Positions 1 through 7,275 of a stretch of DNA of 13,613 nt are shown piece by piece. Below the pieces are notes generated by a model, which saw nothing but the letters and a program-made list of their open reading frames with translations, did no database searches and was not told the DNA's origin. This DNA is from Bacteroidales bacterium. Lineage in GTDB: Bacteria; Bacteroidota; Bacteroidia; Bacteroidales; JAADJA01. Location: the NCBI GenBank assembly GCA_029933495.1, contig JAOZOC010000031.1, positions 1 through 13,613 of the forward strand, in the 5' to 3' direction. The position numbers were made by a program, and so were the translations under genes. Numbering within the stretch: position 1 is the stretch's first letter; the number at the start of each line of letters is the position of its first letter.

Positions 1-263
1 CTGCTTCAACCGGGGTTCACGACGGCGAAGGTGTTGTTAAACAACTGCTTGCAGGTGCAAAAGCAACTCAAATTGCTTCTACATTATATAAAAACGGATT
101 ACACGTTATTCCGGAGATGATCAGGTTTGTTGATAACTGGATGACAAAGCACAATTTTAAGACTACTGACGAATTTATTGGGAAGGTAAGTCTTAAAGAA
201 ACTGATAATCCTGCTGCTTACGAACGGGTGCAGTTTATGAAGCATTTTTCAGGAATTGAGTAA
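1..263 (+). CDS. Dihydroorotate dehydrogenase-like flavoprotein, 3' part only
   Basis: The first 263 bases carry the last 86 codons of a gene whose start lies left of the window; frame 3 is open from base 3 to a TAA at 261-263. The translated end begins ASTGVHDGEGVVKQLLAGAK, followed by a STLYKNGLHVI stretch. This resembles the C-terminal phosphate/FMN-binding part of the TIM barrel in class 1 dihydroorotate dehydrogenases, where a Gly-rich loop precedes an 'AGA..VQ..T' segment. Many Bacteroidota carry a 'dihydroorotate dehydrogenase-like' protein of this kind beside the true PyrD, so I do not assign pyrD. The substrate cannot be judged because the active-site region is off-window. The gene converges on the DUF4197 gene with only 25 bases between stops, and I see no clear terminator hairpin there. 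Confidence 0.75.
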   Translation, partial: ASTGVHDGEGVVKQLLAGAKATQIASTLYKNGLHVIPEMIRFVDNWMTKHNFKTTDEFIGKVSLKETDNPAAYERVQFMKHFSGIE

Positions 264-288
264 ATCGGGATATCTTTTCTCAGAACAG

Positions 289-1062
289 TTAAAAAGAAAT
301 TTTCTCACCAAAGACCCTTTTCAGAATATCGTTAACCTGGGCACGGGGATTGTTTCTTATCTGCTTCTCCTGTTCTGCAATCTTAATGAATAATCCGTTT
401 AAAGCTTTTTGGGTGACATATTCATCAGGCTGAACGTTAACTTTTTTCCATCCCGGAACTATGGCTGCAACTTCGTTATAAGTATCTGCAAGGGTTGTCC
501 AGGCTTTATCCGCCGAAATTCCATTTACAAGAGGTTTTTTCAGCGACTTTTTGATCTGGGGTTTGAATGAATTTCTCAAATGGTGGTATGTCTTCTGCCT
601 GAAATAGTGAGTAGCAGCTGTATCCGATCCATTTAAAATATTGAATGCATCACTGATAGTCATTGACTTTATTGCATTAATAAAAATCGGAGTTGCCGAT
701 TTAGCCGCATTCTCAGCAGCTCTGTTAAAACTTAATTCGGCATCATTGATGAACTTTGTAATTCCGGCCGCTTGCAGAAGTGCATTATTTTTATTCTGGA
801 CAATGACATCCGCTTCGGGTGGCAGTAATATTTTGATTACATTATCGCCATAATAACCGTTTATTGCGGATACAACATTTACAGCAGTGTCGGTACTGAC
901 CTTTAATGCTTCCTTAAGACCGGAAACAACCTCCTGTTCAGTCAACGGTAGGTTTTGATTTACAACCTGAACAAGGTTATCTGCTACATCGCAGGAAATA
1001 ACTGATAGCAGAAAAACTGCCATTACAATATTCCTTAAATTTGAAAAAGGCAGATGTTTCAT
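289..1062 (-). CDS. DUF4197 family putative lipoprotein
   Basis: This is a 257-residue protein with an N-terminal signal: a hydrophobic stretch (residues 12-22) ending in a lipobox-like LSVISC, so Cys24 is the likely lipidated residue. The rest matches my recollection of the DUF4197 family: a conserved block around residues 138-161 (DAFNILNGSDTAATHYFRQK), Ala-rich helical segments before it, and a basic, mostly helical C-terminus. The molecular function of DUF4197 is not known. The protein probably sits on the periplasmic face of a membrane; Asp follows the Cys, but the enterobacterial sorting rule for that residue cannot be assumed in Bacteroidota. The ATG at 1062 is supported because the signal sequence starts right there. 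The gene lies 25 bases downstream of pyrG on the same strand, with no terminator between, so it is probably the distal gene of a pyrG transcript. Confidence 0.8.
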   Translation of the reverse strand: MKHLPFSNLRNIVMAVFLLSVISCDVADNLVQVVNQNLPLTEQEVVSGLKEALKVSTDTAVNVVSAINGYYGDNVIKILLPPEADVIVQNKNNALLQAAGITKFINDAELSFNRAAENAAKSATPIFINAIKSMTISDAFNILNGSDTAATHYFRQKTYHHLRNSFKPQIKKSLKKPLVNGISADKAWTTLADTYNEVAAIVPGWKKVNVQPDEYVTQKALNGLFIKIAEQEKQIRNNPRAQVNDILKRVFGEKISF

Positions 1063-1087
1063 TTTTAGTATTTTTTAAAAATTTCGA

Positions 1088-2701
1088 CTAATCAGACTTC
1101 TTATGCTTTATAGCAGCTTTAACAAAGTTAACAAAAATAGGATGGGGTTTGGCAACAGTACTCTGATATTCAGGATGAAACTGAACGCCAACAAACCAGG
1201 GGTGATCTTTAAGCTCAACAATTTCAACAAGATTCTCTTTTGGATTGACTCCGGTAGCTTTCATTCCTGCCTGTTCAAATTCTTTCAAATATTCATTATT
1301 AAATTCATATCTGTGTCTGTGGCGCTCACTAACATTTATTGTCTGATAGCTCTCGAACGCAATTGAATTCTTTTTCACTTTACAGGGATAAGCTCCAAGC
1401 CTCATTGTTCCGCCCATTCCTTTTATCTTCTTCTGCTCTTCCATCAGGTCGATAACAGGATATTTCGTATCAGGGTTCATCTCCATAGAATGAGCACTTT
1501 TATATCCGAGTTTATTGCGGGCAAATTCTATAACGGCACATTGCATTCCAAGGCAGATACCAAGGAACGGTATGTTATTCTCTCTCACATACCTGATTGC
1601 AGAAATCTTCCCTTCAATTCCCCTTTCACCGAAGCCGGGTGCAACAAGAACTCCATCAAAATCTTTCAAAATGTTTTTTGCATTATCATCGGTAATCTTC
1701 TCGGCATGTATCATTTTAACATTCACTTTACACTCATTCGCCGCGCCGGCATGTACAAACGATTCGCTGATAGATTTGTATGCATCTTTTAATTCAACAT
1801 ACTTCCCGACAAGTGCTACATTCACTTCGGTAGTTGGGTGAGATAGCTTATAAAGAAAATCTTCCCATTTGTTAAGGTCGGGTTGGCTGTCGAGAGGCAT
1901 CATTGTTTTTCTTAAAACCTCTGTATCAAGATTTTCCTTTCTCATTAGAATAGGAACTTCATATATGCTTTTGGCATCAATGGACTCAATAACTGAGGAA
2001 GGCTCTACATTACAGAATTTTGCAATTTTGTTTTTAAGGTTTTCGCTCAGATGCTTTTCTGTCCGGCAAACGATAATATCTGGCTGTACTCCCGATTCCA
2101 ATAATGTTTTTACAGAGTGTTGTGTTGGTTTTGTTTTTAACTCTCCGGCAGCGGCAAGATAGGGGACTAACGTTAGATGGATAACTGAACAATCGCGCCC
2201 CATTTCCCATCGTAATTGTCTTACTGATTCAATATATGGTAACGATTCAATATCACCAACAGTACCTCCGATTTCAGTTATAACAAAATCATATTTACCG
2301 GTTTTGCCAAGTAGTTTTATTCTCCTCTTTATTTCATCAGTAATATGCGGAATGACCTGAACTGTATGACCCAGATAGTCTCCCCTTCGTTCTTTTTCAA
2401 TAACTGTTTGATATATGCGTCCGGTTGTGACATTATTAGCTTGTGAGGTGGGGACATTTGAAAATCGTTCGTAATGACCCAGATCCAGGTCGGTTTCAGC
2501 ACCATCTTCAGTAACATAACATTCACCATGCTCATATGGATTAAGAGTGCCAGGATCCACATTGATATATGGATCAAGCTTTTGAATAGTTACAGAAAAT
2601 CCGCGTGATTGTAATAATTTTGCCAGTGATGATGAAATGATTCCCTTACCAAGAGATGATGCAACACCTCCTAAAACAAATATATATTTTGTCCTTGCCA
2701 T
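1088..2701 (-). CDS. pyrG: CTP synthase
   Basis: CTP synthase makes CTP from UTP, ATP and glutamine in the cytoplasm, the last step of de novo pyrimidine nucleotide synthesis. The 537 residues match the usual bacterial length (about 535-550). The N-terminal synthetase domain (about 1-270) opens with the family signature and P-loop region GGVASSLGKG (11-20), then KLDPYINVDPGTLNP (41-55) and the EIGGTVGDIES segment (143-153). The C-terminal class I glutamine amidotransferase domain (about 294-535) has the nucleophile Cys383 in GICLGMQ, and His509 and Glu511 in HPEYQS, completing the Cys-His-Glu triad. No key residue is missing. The ATG at 2701 gives the normal family N-terminus (MARTKYIFVLGG). 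The gap terminator lies upstream, so pyrG should have its own promoter in 2702-2856. The DUF4197 gene follows closely and may be co-transcribed. Confidence 0.98.
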   Translation of the reverse strand: MARTKYIFVLGGVASSLGKGIISSSLAKLLQSRGFSVTIQKLDPYINVDPGTLNPYEHGECYVTEDGAETDLDLGHYERFSNVPTSQANNVTTGRIYQTVIEKERRGDYLGHTVQVIPHITDEIKRRIKLLGKTGKYDFVITEIGGTVGDIESLPYIESVRQLRWEMGRDCSVIHLTLVPYLAAAGELKTKPTQHSVKTLLESGVQPDIIVCRTEKHLSENLKNKIAKFCNVEPSSVIESIDAKSIYEVPILMRKENLDTEVLRKTMMPLDSQPDLNKWEDFLYKLSHPTTEVNVALVGKYVELKDAYKSISESFVHAGAANECKVNVKMIHAEKITDDNAKNILKDFDGVLVAPGFGERGIEGKISAIRYVRENNIPFLGICLGMQCAVIEFARNKLGYKSAHSMEMNPDTKYPVIDLMEEQKKIKGMGGTMRLGAYPCKVKKNSIAFESYQTINVSERHRHRYEFNNEYLKEFEQAGMKATGVNPKENLVEIVELKDHPWFVGVQFHPEYQSTVAKPHPIFVNFVKAAIKHKKSD

Positions 2702-2718
2702 GTCATTAAATGTTTTTG

Positions 2719-2748
2719 CAAATATCCGATTTTATTATCAAATCCAAA
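2719..2748 (-). promoter_or_regulatory. Weak candidate promoter for pyrG
   Basis: On the - strand a GATATTTG (2719-2726) differs from the Bacteroidota -7 consensus TAnnTTTG only at the first base. A TTTG (2745-2748) lies 18 bases upstream, slightly shorter than the usual spacing of about 19-21. The predicted start would leave a leader of only about 10-15 bases before the ATG at 2701. This is the best candidate I found between the gap terminator and pyrG, but it is weak. Confidence 0.25.
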
Positions 2749-2856
2749 GCCGAAAAAGAAAAAAATGTATTAACCGAATCATTTGCCTGTAAACAAAGAA
2801 CAGATTGATACAATATTGAAAAATGAACCTTGAAACAGATGCAATTATTCTCCAAA

Positions 2857-2886
2857 TAAAAAACCCCAACTTTTCAGTCGGGGTTT
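2857..2886 (-). terminator. Rho-independent terminator after gap
   Basis: An inverted repeat pairs 2861-2870 with 2877-2886 (10 pairs, one of them a G-U in the RNA) around a six-base loop. On the - strand the stem reads AAACCCCGAC / GTTGGGGTTT and runs into a T-rich tail (TTTTATTT). It starts 20 bases beyond the gap stop codon, in the right place to end the gap transcript before pyrG. Confidence 0.88.
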
Positions 2887-2905
2887 CTTTTACAATGTTA
2901 TTATT

Positions 2906-4381
2906 TTAATAGTACGTATATCTCTTAACATTCGCAATATGCCTTGCTAATCGTATAACCTGCATAGTATATCCAAACTCATTATCGTACCACATGTATA
3001 GTTGCACATTCTTACCATCGGCAGAAACAAGGGTTGACGGGCTGTCGAAAATAGAAGCAACCGGATCACCAATAAAGTCGGATGATACTGATTCATTTGA
3101 AGCTGAGAACCTAATCTGCTCAACAAATTTCCCTCTTAATGCTTCAAACCTCAACAGTTCAATTATTTCCTCTCTCGTAGTCGCCTTTTTAAGTGATAAC
3201 GAAAGTATTGCAAGAGAAACATTAGGAGTCGGAACCCTGATTGCATTAGCTGTTAATTTCCCTTTCAAATTTGGAATAACTTTAGCAGCGGCAGAGCCGG
3301 CACCAGTTGAGGTAATTACCATATTAAGTGGAGCAGCACGGCCACGTCTTGGCTTCTTATGATAGTTGTCAAGCAGATTCTGGTCATTAGTGTATGAATG
3401 AATCGTCTCGATATGACCTTTTTCTATTCCTAAGGTATTTTCAATTGCTGCCAAAGCAGGAACAATTGCATTTGTTGTACAGGAGGCAGCTGACCAGACA
3501 TCATGGTCATCAATATTAAAATCCAGGTGATTAACACCATAAACGATATTAGGCATTTCTCCTTTCCCGGGTGCTGTAAGTAAAACTTTGCTTATACCTT
3601 TAGCTTTTAAATGACGGCTTAGAGCATCTTTATCTCTAAAAACACCGGTATTATCAATTATTAACGCATCCTTAATTCCGTATGCTTCATAATCAATATC
3701 TTCAGGGTTTGAGCCTTCGATCATTTTAATAGTATGACCGTTAAGAAATATCTCGAAATTTTCCGGGTCTTCAGTAACATTTCCCCTGAAAGGACCGTGA
3801 ATAGAGTCATGCCTTATAAGGGATGCACGTTTTGTAACATCTTCAGGTGTAACTTTACGTGTAACAATTGCACGAGGTCTTAACTGAGTTCCGTTGCCCT
3901 GAATGATTAGCTCGCGAAGTAAAAGACGGCCTATACGCCCAAAACCAAACAGTACCACATCGACAGGTTTATCATATTTCGGCCCCTTGCCAATGATATC
4001 TTTAAGTCTGACCTCAAGAAAAGCAACAGGATCATTCTTATACTTTTCTCTTTCATTTGTCCATTCCATATTCAGCTTTCCAATATCAAGCTTTGAAGGA
4101 GGTAAATCAAGAGTATTAATTGCCTTTGCCAGGATAAGAGAATCCTGAATTTTGAGTTTTTCACCAATAACAGTAACTGCGTATGAGTGCTTGTACAGAA
4201 TTACACTGGCAGTTCTGTCAATTAACTGATTTCTAAATAATATCAGTTCGACATTTTTCTCATAAAAAAGCTTACCAACAAGATTGATAAAATCAAATCC
4301 TGCTTTTTCGTCTTCCATCCATTTATTTAACGAATGTTCAAAGACTGCTGAATCTTTTGAATTGAATTTTTTATCTTCCAT
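2906..4381 (-). CDS. gap: Glyceraldehyde-3-phosphate dehydrogenase, long N-terminally extended form
   Basis: This enzyme catalyses phosphorylating oxidation of glyceraldehyde 3-phosphate to 1,3-bisphosphoglycerate with NAD(P)+ in glycolysis or gluconeogenesis. At 491 residues it is about 150 longer than classical GAPDH (about 335). The extra part is a hydrophilic N-terminal segment of about 137 residues that I cannot assign to a domain. The catalytic core then starts: dinucleotide-binding GFGRIGR (146-152), the catalytic ASCTTNA with Cys301, His328 in the IHSYTNDQ segment, RRGRAAPLNM (345-354), and WYDNEFGYT (464-472). The SYTNDQ variant resembles Epd/GapB-like enzymes more than the SYTATQ of classical GapA. 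Long GAPDHs of this kind are known in Bacteroidota and some gammaproteobacteria. The ATG at 4381 is the first start after a putative promoter, with a leader of about 46 bases. The gene sits between strong terminators and is probably monocistronic. Cofactor preference cannot be read from the sequence. Confidence 0.93.
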   Translation of the reverse strand: MEDKKFNSKDSAVFEHSLNKWMEDEKAGFDFINLVGKLFYEKNVELILFRNQLIDRTASVILYKHSYAVTVIGEKLKIQDSLILAKAINTLDLPPSKLDIGKLNMEWTNEREKYKNDPVAFLEVRLKDIIGKGPKYDKPVDVVLFGFGRIGRLLLRELIIQGNGTQLRPRAIVTRKVTPEDVTKRASLIRHDSIHGPFRGNVTEDPENFEIFLNGHTIKMIEGSNPEDIDYEAYGIKDALIIDNTGVFRDKDALSRHLKAKGISKVLLTAPGKGEMPNIVYGVNHLDFNIDDHDVWSAASCTTNAIVPALAAIENTLGIEKGHIETIHSYTNDQNLLDNYHKKPRRGRAAPLNMVITSTGAGSAAAKVIPNLKGKLTANAIRVPTPNVSLAILSLSLKKATTREEIIELLRFEALRGKFVEQIRFSASNESVSSDFIGDPVASIFDSPSTLVSADGKNVQLYMWYDNEFGYTMQVIRLARHIANVKRYTYY

Positions 4382-4432
4382 AAGAATAAATTAAAAATAT
4401 GTTAGCATTGGTCAATCTGTTAAAAACTGTGT

Positions 4433-4462
4433 CAAAAGTATAAAAAAAGGGATTACTACAAA
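4433..4462 (-). promoter_or_regulatory. Candidate promoter of gap, overlapping the rpoD terminator
   Basis: On the - strand TACTTTTG (4433-4440) matches the Bacteroidota -7 consensus TAnnTTTG in every fixed base. A TTTG (4459-4462) lies 18 bases upstream, one base short of the usual spacing of about 19-21. The predicted start near 4427 gives a leader of about 46 bases before the gap ATG. The -33 element falls in the loop of the rpoD terminator hairpin. Confidence 0.5.
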
Positions 4463-4480
4463 AATAGTAATCCCTTTTTT
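4442..4480 (-). terminator. Rho-independent terminator after rpoD
   Basis: A perfect 16-base-pair inverted repeat (4443-4458 with 4465-4480) closes a six-base loop. The stem core is GGGATTACTA / TAGTAATCCC, flanked by A and T runs that form the outer stem and the T tail. It begins 20 bases past the rpoD stop codon. The A/T symmetry means it could work in either direction, but only the - strand has a gene ending here. Confidence 0.93.
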
Positions 4481-4500
4481 ACGATTTTTTTCACTTTCTG

Positions 4501-5367
4501 TTACTGTCCCAAATAGGCTTTTAGTAATTTACTTCTTGAATTGTGCTTTAACCTCCTGATAGCCTTCTCTTTAATCTGGCGAACCCTTTCGCGGGTAAGG
4601 TCAAATTTAGCACCAATTTCTTCAAGTGTAAGCCCGTGGGCCATTCCGATTCCATAGTACAAATTAACTACATCTCTTTCTTTTTTTGAAAGAGTTGAAA
4701 GTGATCTCTGGATTTCTCTTGCCAGTGATTCTCTGATAAGTCCATCGTCTGTTGTTGGAGAATCATTGGAAACAAAAACATCTAGAAATTTCGTCTCCTC
4801 ATCCTGTGTAAGAGGGGCATCCATAGAGATGTACCTTGTGGCAATTTTTTTTGCAGCATTAATTTTGTAATCCGGTACTTCAAGTTTCTCGGCTATCTCT
4901 TCAGAAGATGGTGTTCTTTCGAACTCCTGCTCCAGTTTGGAAGTAGCTTTTTTAATTTTGTTTAACGAACCAACCTGGTTCAATGGTAACCTTATAATAC
5001 GGGATTGCTCAGCCAGTGCCTGCAATATTGACTGACGAATCCACCAAACGGCATAAGAGATAAATTTAAAACCTCTTGTTTCGTCAAACCTTTTGGCAGC
5101 TTTAATAAGTCCGAGATTCCCTTCGTTAATAAGATCGGGAAGACTCAAACCCTGATTTTGATACTGTTTCGCTACAGAGACAACAAAACGCAGATTGGCT
5201 TTTACTAATTTTTCAAGGGCAATGTTATCACCTTGCTTTACACGTTGTGCCAACTGAACTTCTTCATCTGCAGTAATCAACTCCTCCTTGCCAATATCCT
5301 GAAGATATTTGTCAAGTGAAGCCGTTTCACGGTTTGTGATTGATTTTGTAATTTTTAATTGTCTCAT
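4501..5367 (-). CDS. rpoD: Primary (housekeeping) RNA polymerase sigma factor, short Bacteroidota type
   Basis: This sigma factor directs RNA polymerase to the promoters of most genes. The 288 residues match the known short Bacteroidota primary sigma (sigma-ABfr type, about 286-288), which lacks region 1.1 and the long non-conserved insert of E. coli sigma-70. Region 1.2 spans about 17-50 (SLDKYLQDIGKEELITADEE). Region 2 spans about 51-122, with NLRFVVSVAKQY, DLINEGNLGLIKAAKRFD and the -10 recognition/melting segment FISYAVWWIRQSI. Region 3 covers about 130-205, and region 4 about 215-275, with the helix-turn-helix LTLEEIGAKFDLTRERVRQI (246-265) that reads the -33 element. The ATG at 5367 gives the normal family start (MRQLKITKSIT). 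The gene has its own consensus promoter upstream and a strong terminator downstream, so it appears to be a single-gene unit. Alternative group 2 sigma identity is unlikely given the full match to the primary type. Confidence 0.96.
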   Translation of the reverse strand: MRQLKITKSITNRETASLDKYLQDIGKEELITADEEVQLAQRVKQGDNIALEKLVKANLRFVVSVAKQYQNQGLSLPDLINEGNLGLIKAAKRFDETRGFKFISYAVWWIRQSILQALAEQSRIIRLPLNQVGSLNKIKKATSKLEQEFERTPSSEEIAEKLEVPDYKINAAKKIATRYISMDAPLTQDEETKFLDVFVSNDSPTTDDGLIRESLAREIQRSLSTLSKKERDVVNLYYGIGMAHGLTLEEIGAKFDLTRERVRQIKEKAIRRLKHNSRSKLLKAYLGQ

Positions 5368-5435
5368 TTTTTTCGCTCTCTTTCTAACTTAACACTTTGA
5401 TTATCAATAATTTAATCAGACGACAAAAAAGTATA

Positions 5436-5467
5436 CAAATATACGACATTTTTATAAGCCAGCCAAA
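5436..5467 (-). promoter_or_regulatory. Consensus Bacteroidota promoter of rpoD
   Basis: On the - strand TTTG (5464-5467), 20 bases, then TATATTTG (5436-5443) matches the published Bacteroidota housekeeping consensus TTTG - about 19-21 - TAnnTTTG at every fixed position. The predicted start near 5430 gives an AT-rich leader of about 60 bases to the rpoD ATG. The primary sigma factor therefore appears to drive its own gene. Confidence 0.75.
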
Positions 5468-5550
5468 TATTTCAGATACTTTTTTTATTAATTCTGATTT
5501 ACTAACTATATATTGCTGATATTTATTATTTTATCAATTCATTATTTGGC

Positions 5551-6987
5551 CTAAATGCCTATTCCATAGAAGGCACTTTGTCCGTTTGGATAAATTCCTT
5601 CTATTAGTATTCCTCCACGTTTTCCTTCGGTCTCTCTTTTTAGATCGTCAACACTAAAGATTGGTTTATTATCAACATTCAAAATTATGAATCCTTCCCT
5701 TATTCCTGCATCCCTGAATTTACCACCTGCGACATCATCAACTTTTATACCATGGTCAATTTTTAAATAGTACATCTCTCCATCGGATAAAGGTTTAAAT
5801 GACGCACCAAATATTCTGATATCGCTATTTTTGACCAGATCAGTATTGCCGTTGCTGTTTGTTAGTGTAACTTCAAGTTGCTGAGGCTTCCCCTTGCGCA
5901 TTACCTCTATCTCAATTTTATCTCCCGGACGATGTGTCCCAACTGCCTCAAGAAATGTTGATTTTGAATCAATTTTACGATTATCAATTTTTACAATAAC
6001 ATCCCCGGGCTTGATTCCGCCGGCTTCAGCAGCCCCGCTACCAAGAACCTTTACAACGTAAACACCTTTGACTTCATCAAGTTTTTTCTCCTTTGCGAAT
6101 TTACTATCAATTTCGGTAAATCTAATTCCAAGATATGCCCTTTGCACACCACCGTAATTCAGAAAATCATCCATCACTTTCTTCACAATATTTACAGGTA
6201 TTGCAAAGGAATATCCGGTATAATTTCCGGTATTTGATGCAATAGCCGCATTTATCCCAATCAGCTCACCTTTTGTATTTACCAGTGCTCCACCGCTATT
6301 CCCTCTGTTAACGGCAGCGTCAGTCTGAATAAATGATTCTATTGCAGCGTTAGAGCCAAGTATATTAATATTTCTTGCTTTTGCACTTACAATCCCTGCC
6401 GTTACAGTAGATGTAAGATTAAACGGATTCCCAACAGCCAGCACCCACTCTCCGACTTTTAAATCGTTGGAATTGCCATAATTCAGATAGGGCAGATTGT
6501 TGGCATCAATTTTTATCAAGGCCAGATCGGTTGAAGGGTCATTCCCAATAAGTACTGCATCATAAGTTCGATTGTCATTAAGAGTTACCTCAAGACGGGC
6601 TGTCTCCTGAACAACATGATTATTAGTTACGATATAACCATCAGAAGAAATTATTACTCCTGATCCCGTTGCGATGATTGGAACAGGAATACCTTGGTTT
6701 CCATAAAAGTAATCATTGAAAAAATCAAAGAAGTTGTTGTAAACCTGATTTCTTCGTCTTAGTTCCGATTTTATATGAACAACTGCATGTACCGATTTGT
6801 CAGCAGCATCAACAAAATCCGGTCCCACAACCGGTATCGGTAACGTGTAGCTTGCCTGTATAACAGGTACTGGTTCTTGTACTACCTTAACTTCTGATAA
6901 ATAATCTTTTTCAAAAACCTTATAAATAGCTACCGAAATAAAACCGGCTAAAACCATAAGTAAAAATATTCCAAATATCTTTTTCAT
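5551..6987 (-). CDS. htrA: HtrA/DegP-type periplasmic serine endoprotease (Do)
   Basis: HtrA/Do proteases degrade or hold misfolded proteins in the periplasm and typically form trimers or larger cages. The 478 residues show an N-terminal membrane anchor or uncleaved signal (about 4-24) without a lipobox. A trypsin-like domain (about 60-275) carries the catalytic triad: His124 in TNNHVV, Asp154 in STDLALIKI and Ser231 in GNSGGA. The first PDZ domain (about 284-378) begins at YLGIRF and contains the AGGIKPGDVIVKID segment. A second, more divergent PDZ-like domain lies at about 390-470 and contains FRDAGIREGFIILNVD. All catalytic residues are present, so it should be active. The ATG at 6987 is placed directly before the hydrophobic segment. 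It is transcribed away from dapF. No good promoter match or terminator is visible around it, so its regulation is open. Assignment to DegP, DegQ or DegS is not possible, hence the general name. Confidence 0.95.
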   Translation of the reverse strand: MKKIFGIFLLMVLAGFISVAIYKVFEKDYLSEVKVVQEPVPVIQASYTLPIPVVGPDFVDAADKSVHAVVHIKSELRRRNQVYNNFFDFFNDYFYGNQGIPVPIIATGSGVIISSDGYIVTNNHVVQETARLEVTLNDNRTYDAVLIGNDPSTDLALIKIDANNLPYLNYGNSNDLKVGEWVLAVGNPFNLTSTVTAGIVSAKARNINILGSNAAIESFIQTDAAVNRGNSGGALVNTKGELIGINAAIASNTGNYTGYSFAIPVNIVKKVMDDFLNYGGVQRAYLGIRFTEIDSKFAKEKKLDEVKGVYVVKVLGSGAAEAGGIKPGDVIVKIDNRKIDSKSTFLEAVGTHRPGDKIEIEVMRKGKPQQLEVTLTNSNGNTDLVKNSDIRIFGASFKPLSDGEMYYLKIDHGIKVDDVAGGKFRDAGIREGFIILNVDNKPIFSVDDLKRETEGKRGGILIEGIYPNGQSAFYGIGI

Positions 6988-7275
6988 AGCAATAGTATTT
7001 AATGGAACAATATAAATTCAAATTTGTTTATTTATTATTCGAAAAATGTGATTCTAAATCAAATTGTACTTCCTGCCAGGTTTAAAGATAATAACGACTG
7101 AATATTCAACCTGTTTTATACTGAGTGTTAAATATTGTTAACCTGAGAACGAAATGTTTAGGTTGTTTTATCAAGTAGAAAATTAGTGGTTGAAATGAAA
7201 AATATTCAACTAATTAAATAAATACGATTAACTTTGTGCTGCCGATACTTTCGGTATTTAGAAGATAGATAGCAA
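6988..7275. other. Divergent intergenic region between htrA and dapF
   Basis: This 288-base AT-rich gap separates the divergent htrA and dapF starts. It holds the dapF -7 element (7229-7236). The 10-mer AATATTCAAC occurs twice, at 7101-7110 and 7201-7210. Two mutually exclusive 4-bp stems lie near the predicted dapF start (CCGA/TCGG at 7242-7254 and ATAC/GTAT at 7245-7257). I see no reading frame with coding character, no riboswitch that I recognise and no clear htrA promoter. Confidence 0.6.
7229..7236 (+). promoter_or_regulatory. Candidate -7 element of the dapF operon promoter
   Basis: TAACTTTG matches the Bacteroidota -7 consensus TAnnTTTG fully. It lies 39 bases before the dapF ATG, which predicts a leader of about 30 bases. 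No good TTTG lies 19-21 bases upstream (the sequence there is TTCA), so the -33 half is weak. It is the only full -7 match I found in the gap on this strand. Confidence 0.5.

Noticed and set aside
264..288. Search for a terminator between the convergent 3' ends at the left side
   Set aside because: The 25 bases hold no stem of useful length followed by a T run on either strand.
641..853. Open frame antisense to the DUF4197 gene with a somewhat hydrophobic product
   Set aside because: It lies wholly inside a gene with a recognisable signal peptide and family motifs, and it has no promoter or start context of its own.
6990..7022. TTTG - 21 bases - TACTATTG upstream of htrA on the - strand as its promoter
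   Set aside because: The -33 and spacing fit, but the -7 has a mismatch and lies only two bases before the ATG at 6987. Transcription would start inside or after the start codon, so it cannot be the main promoter for the full protein.
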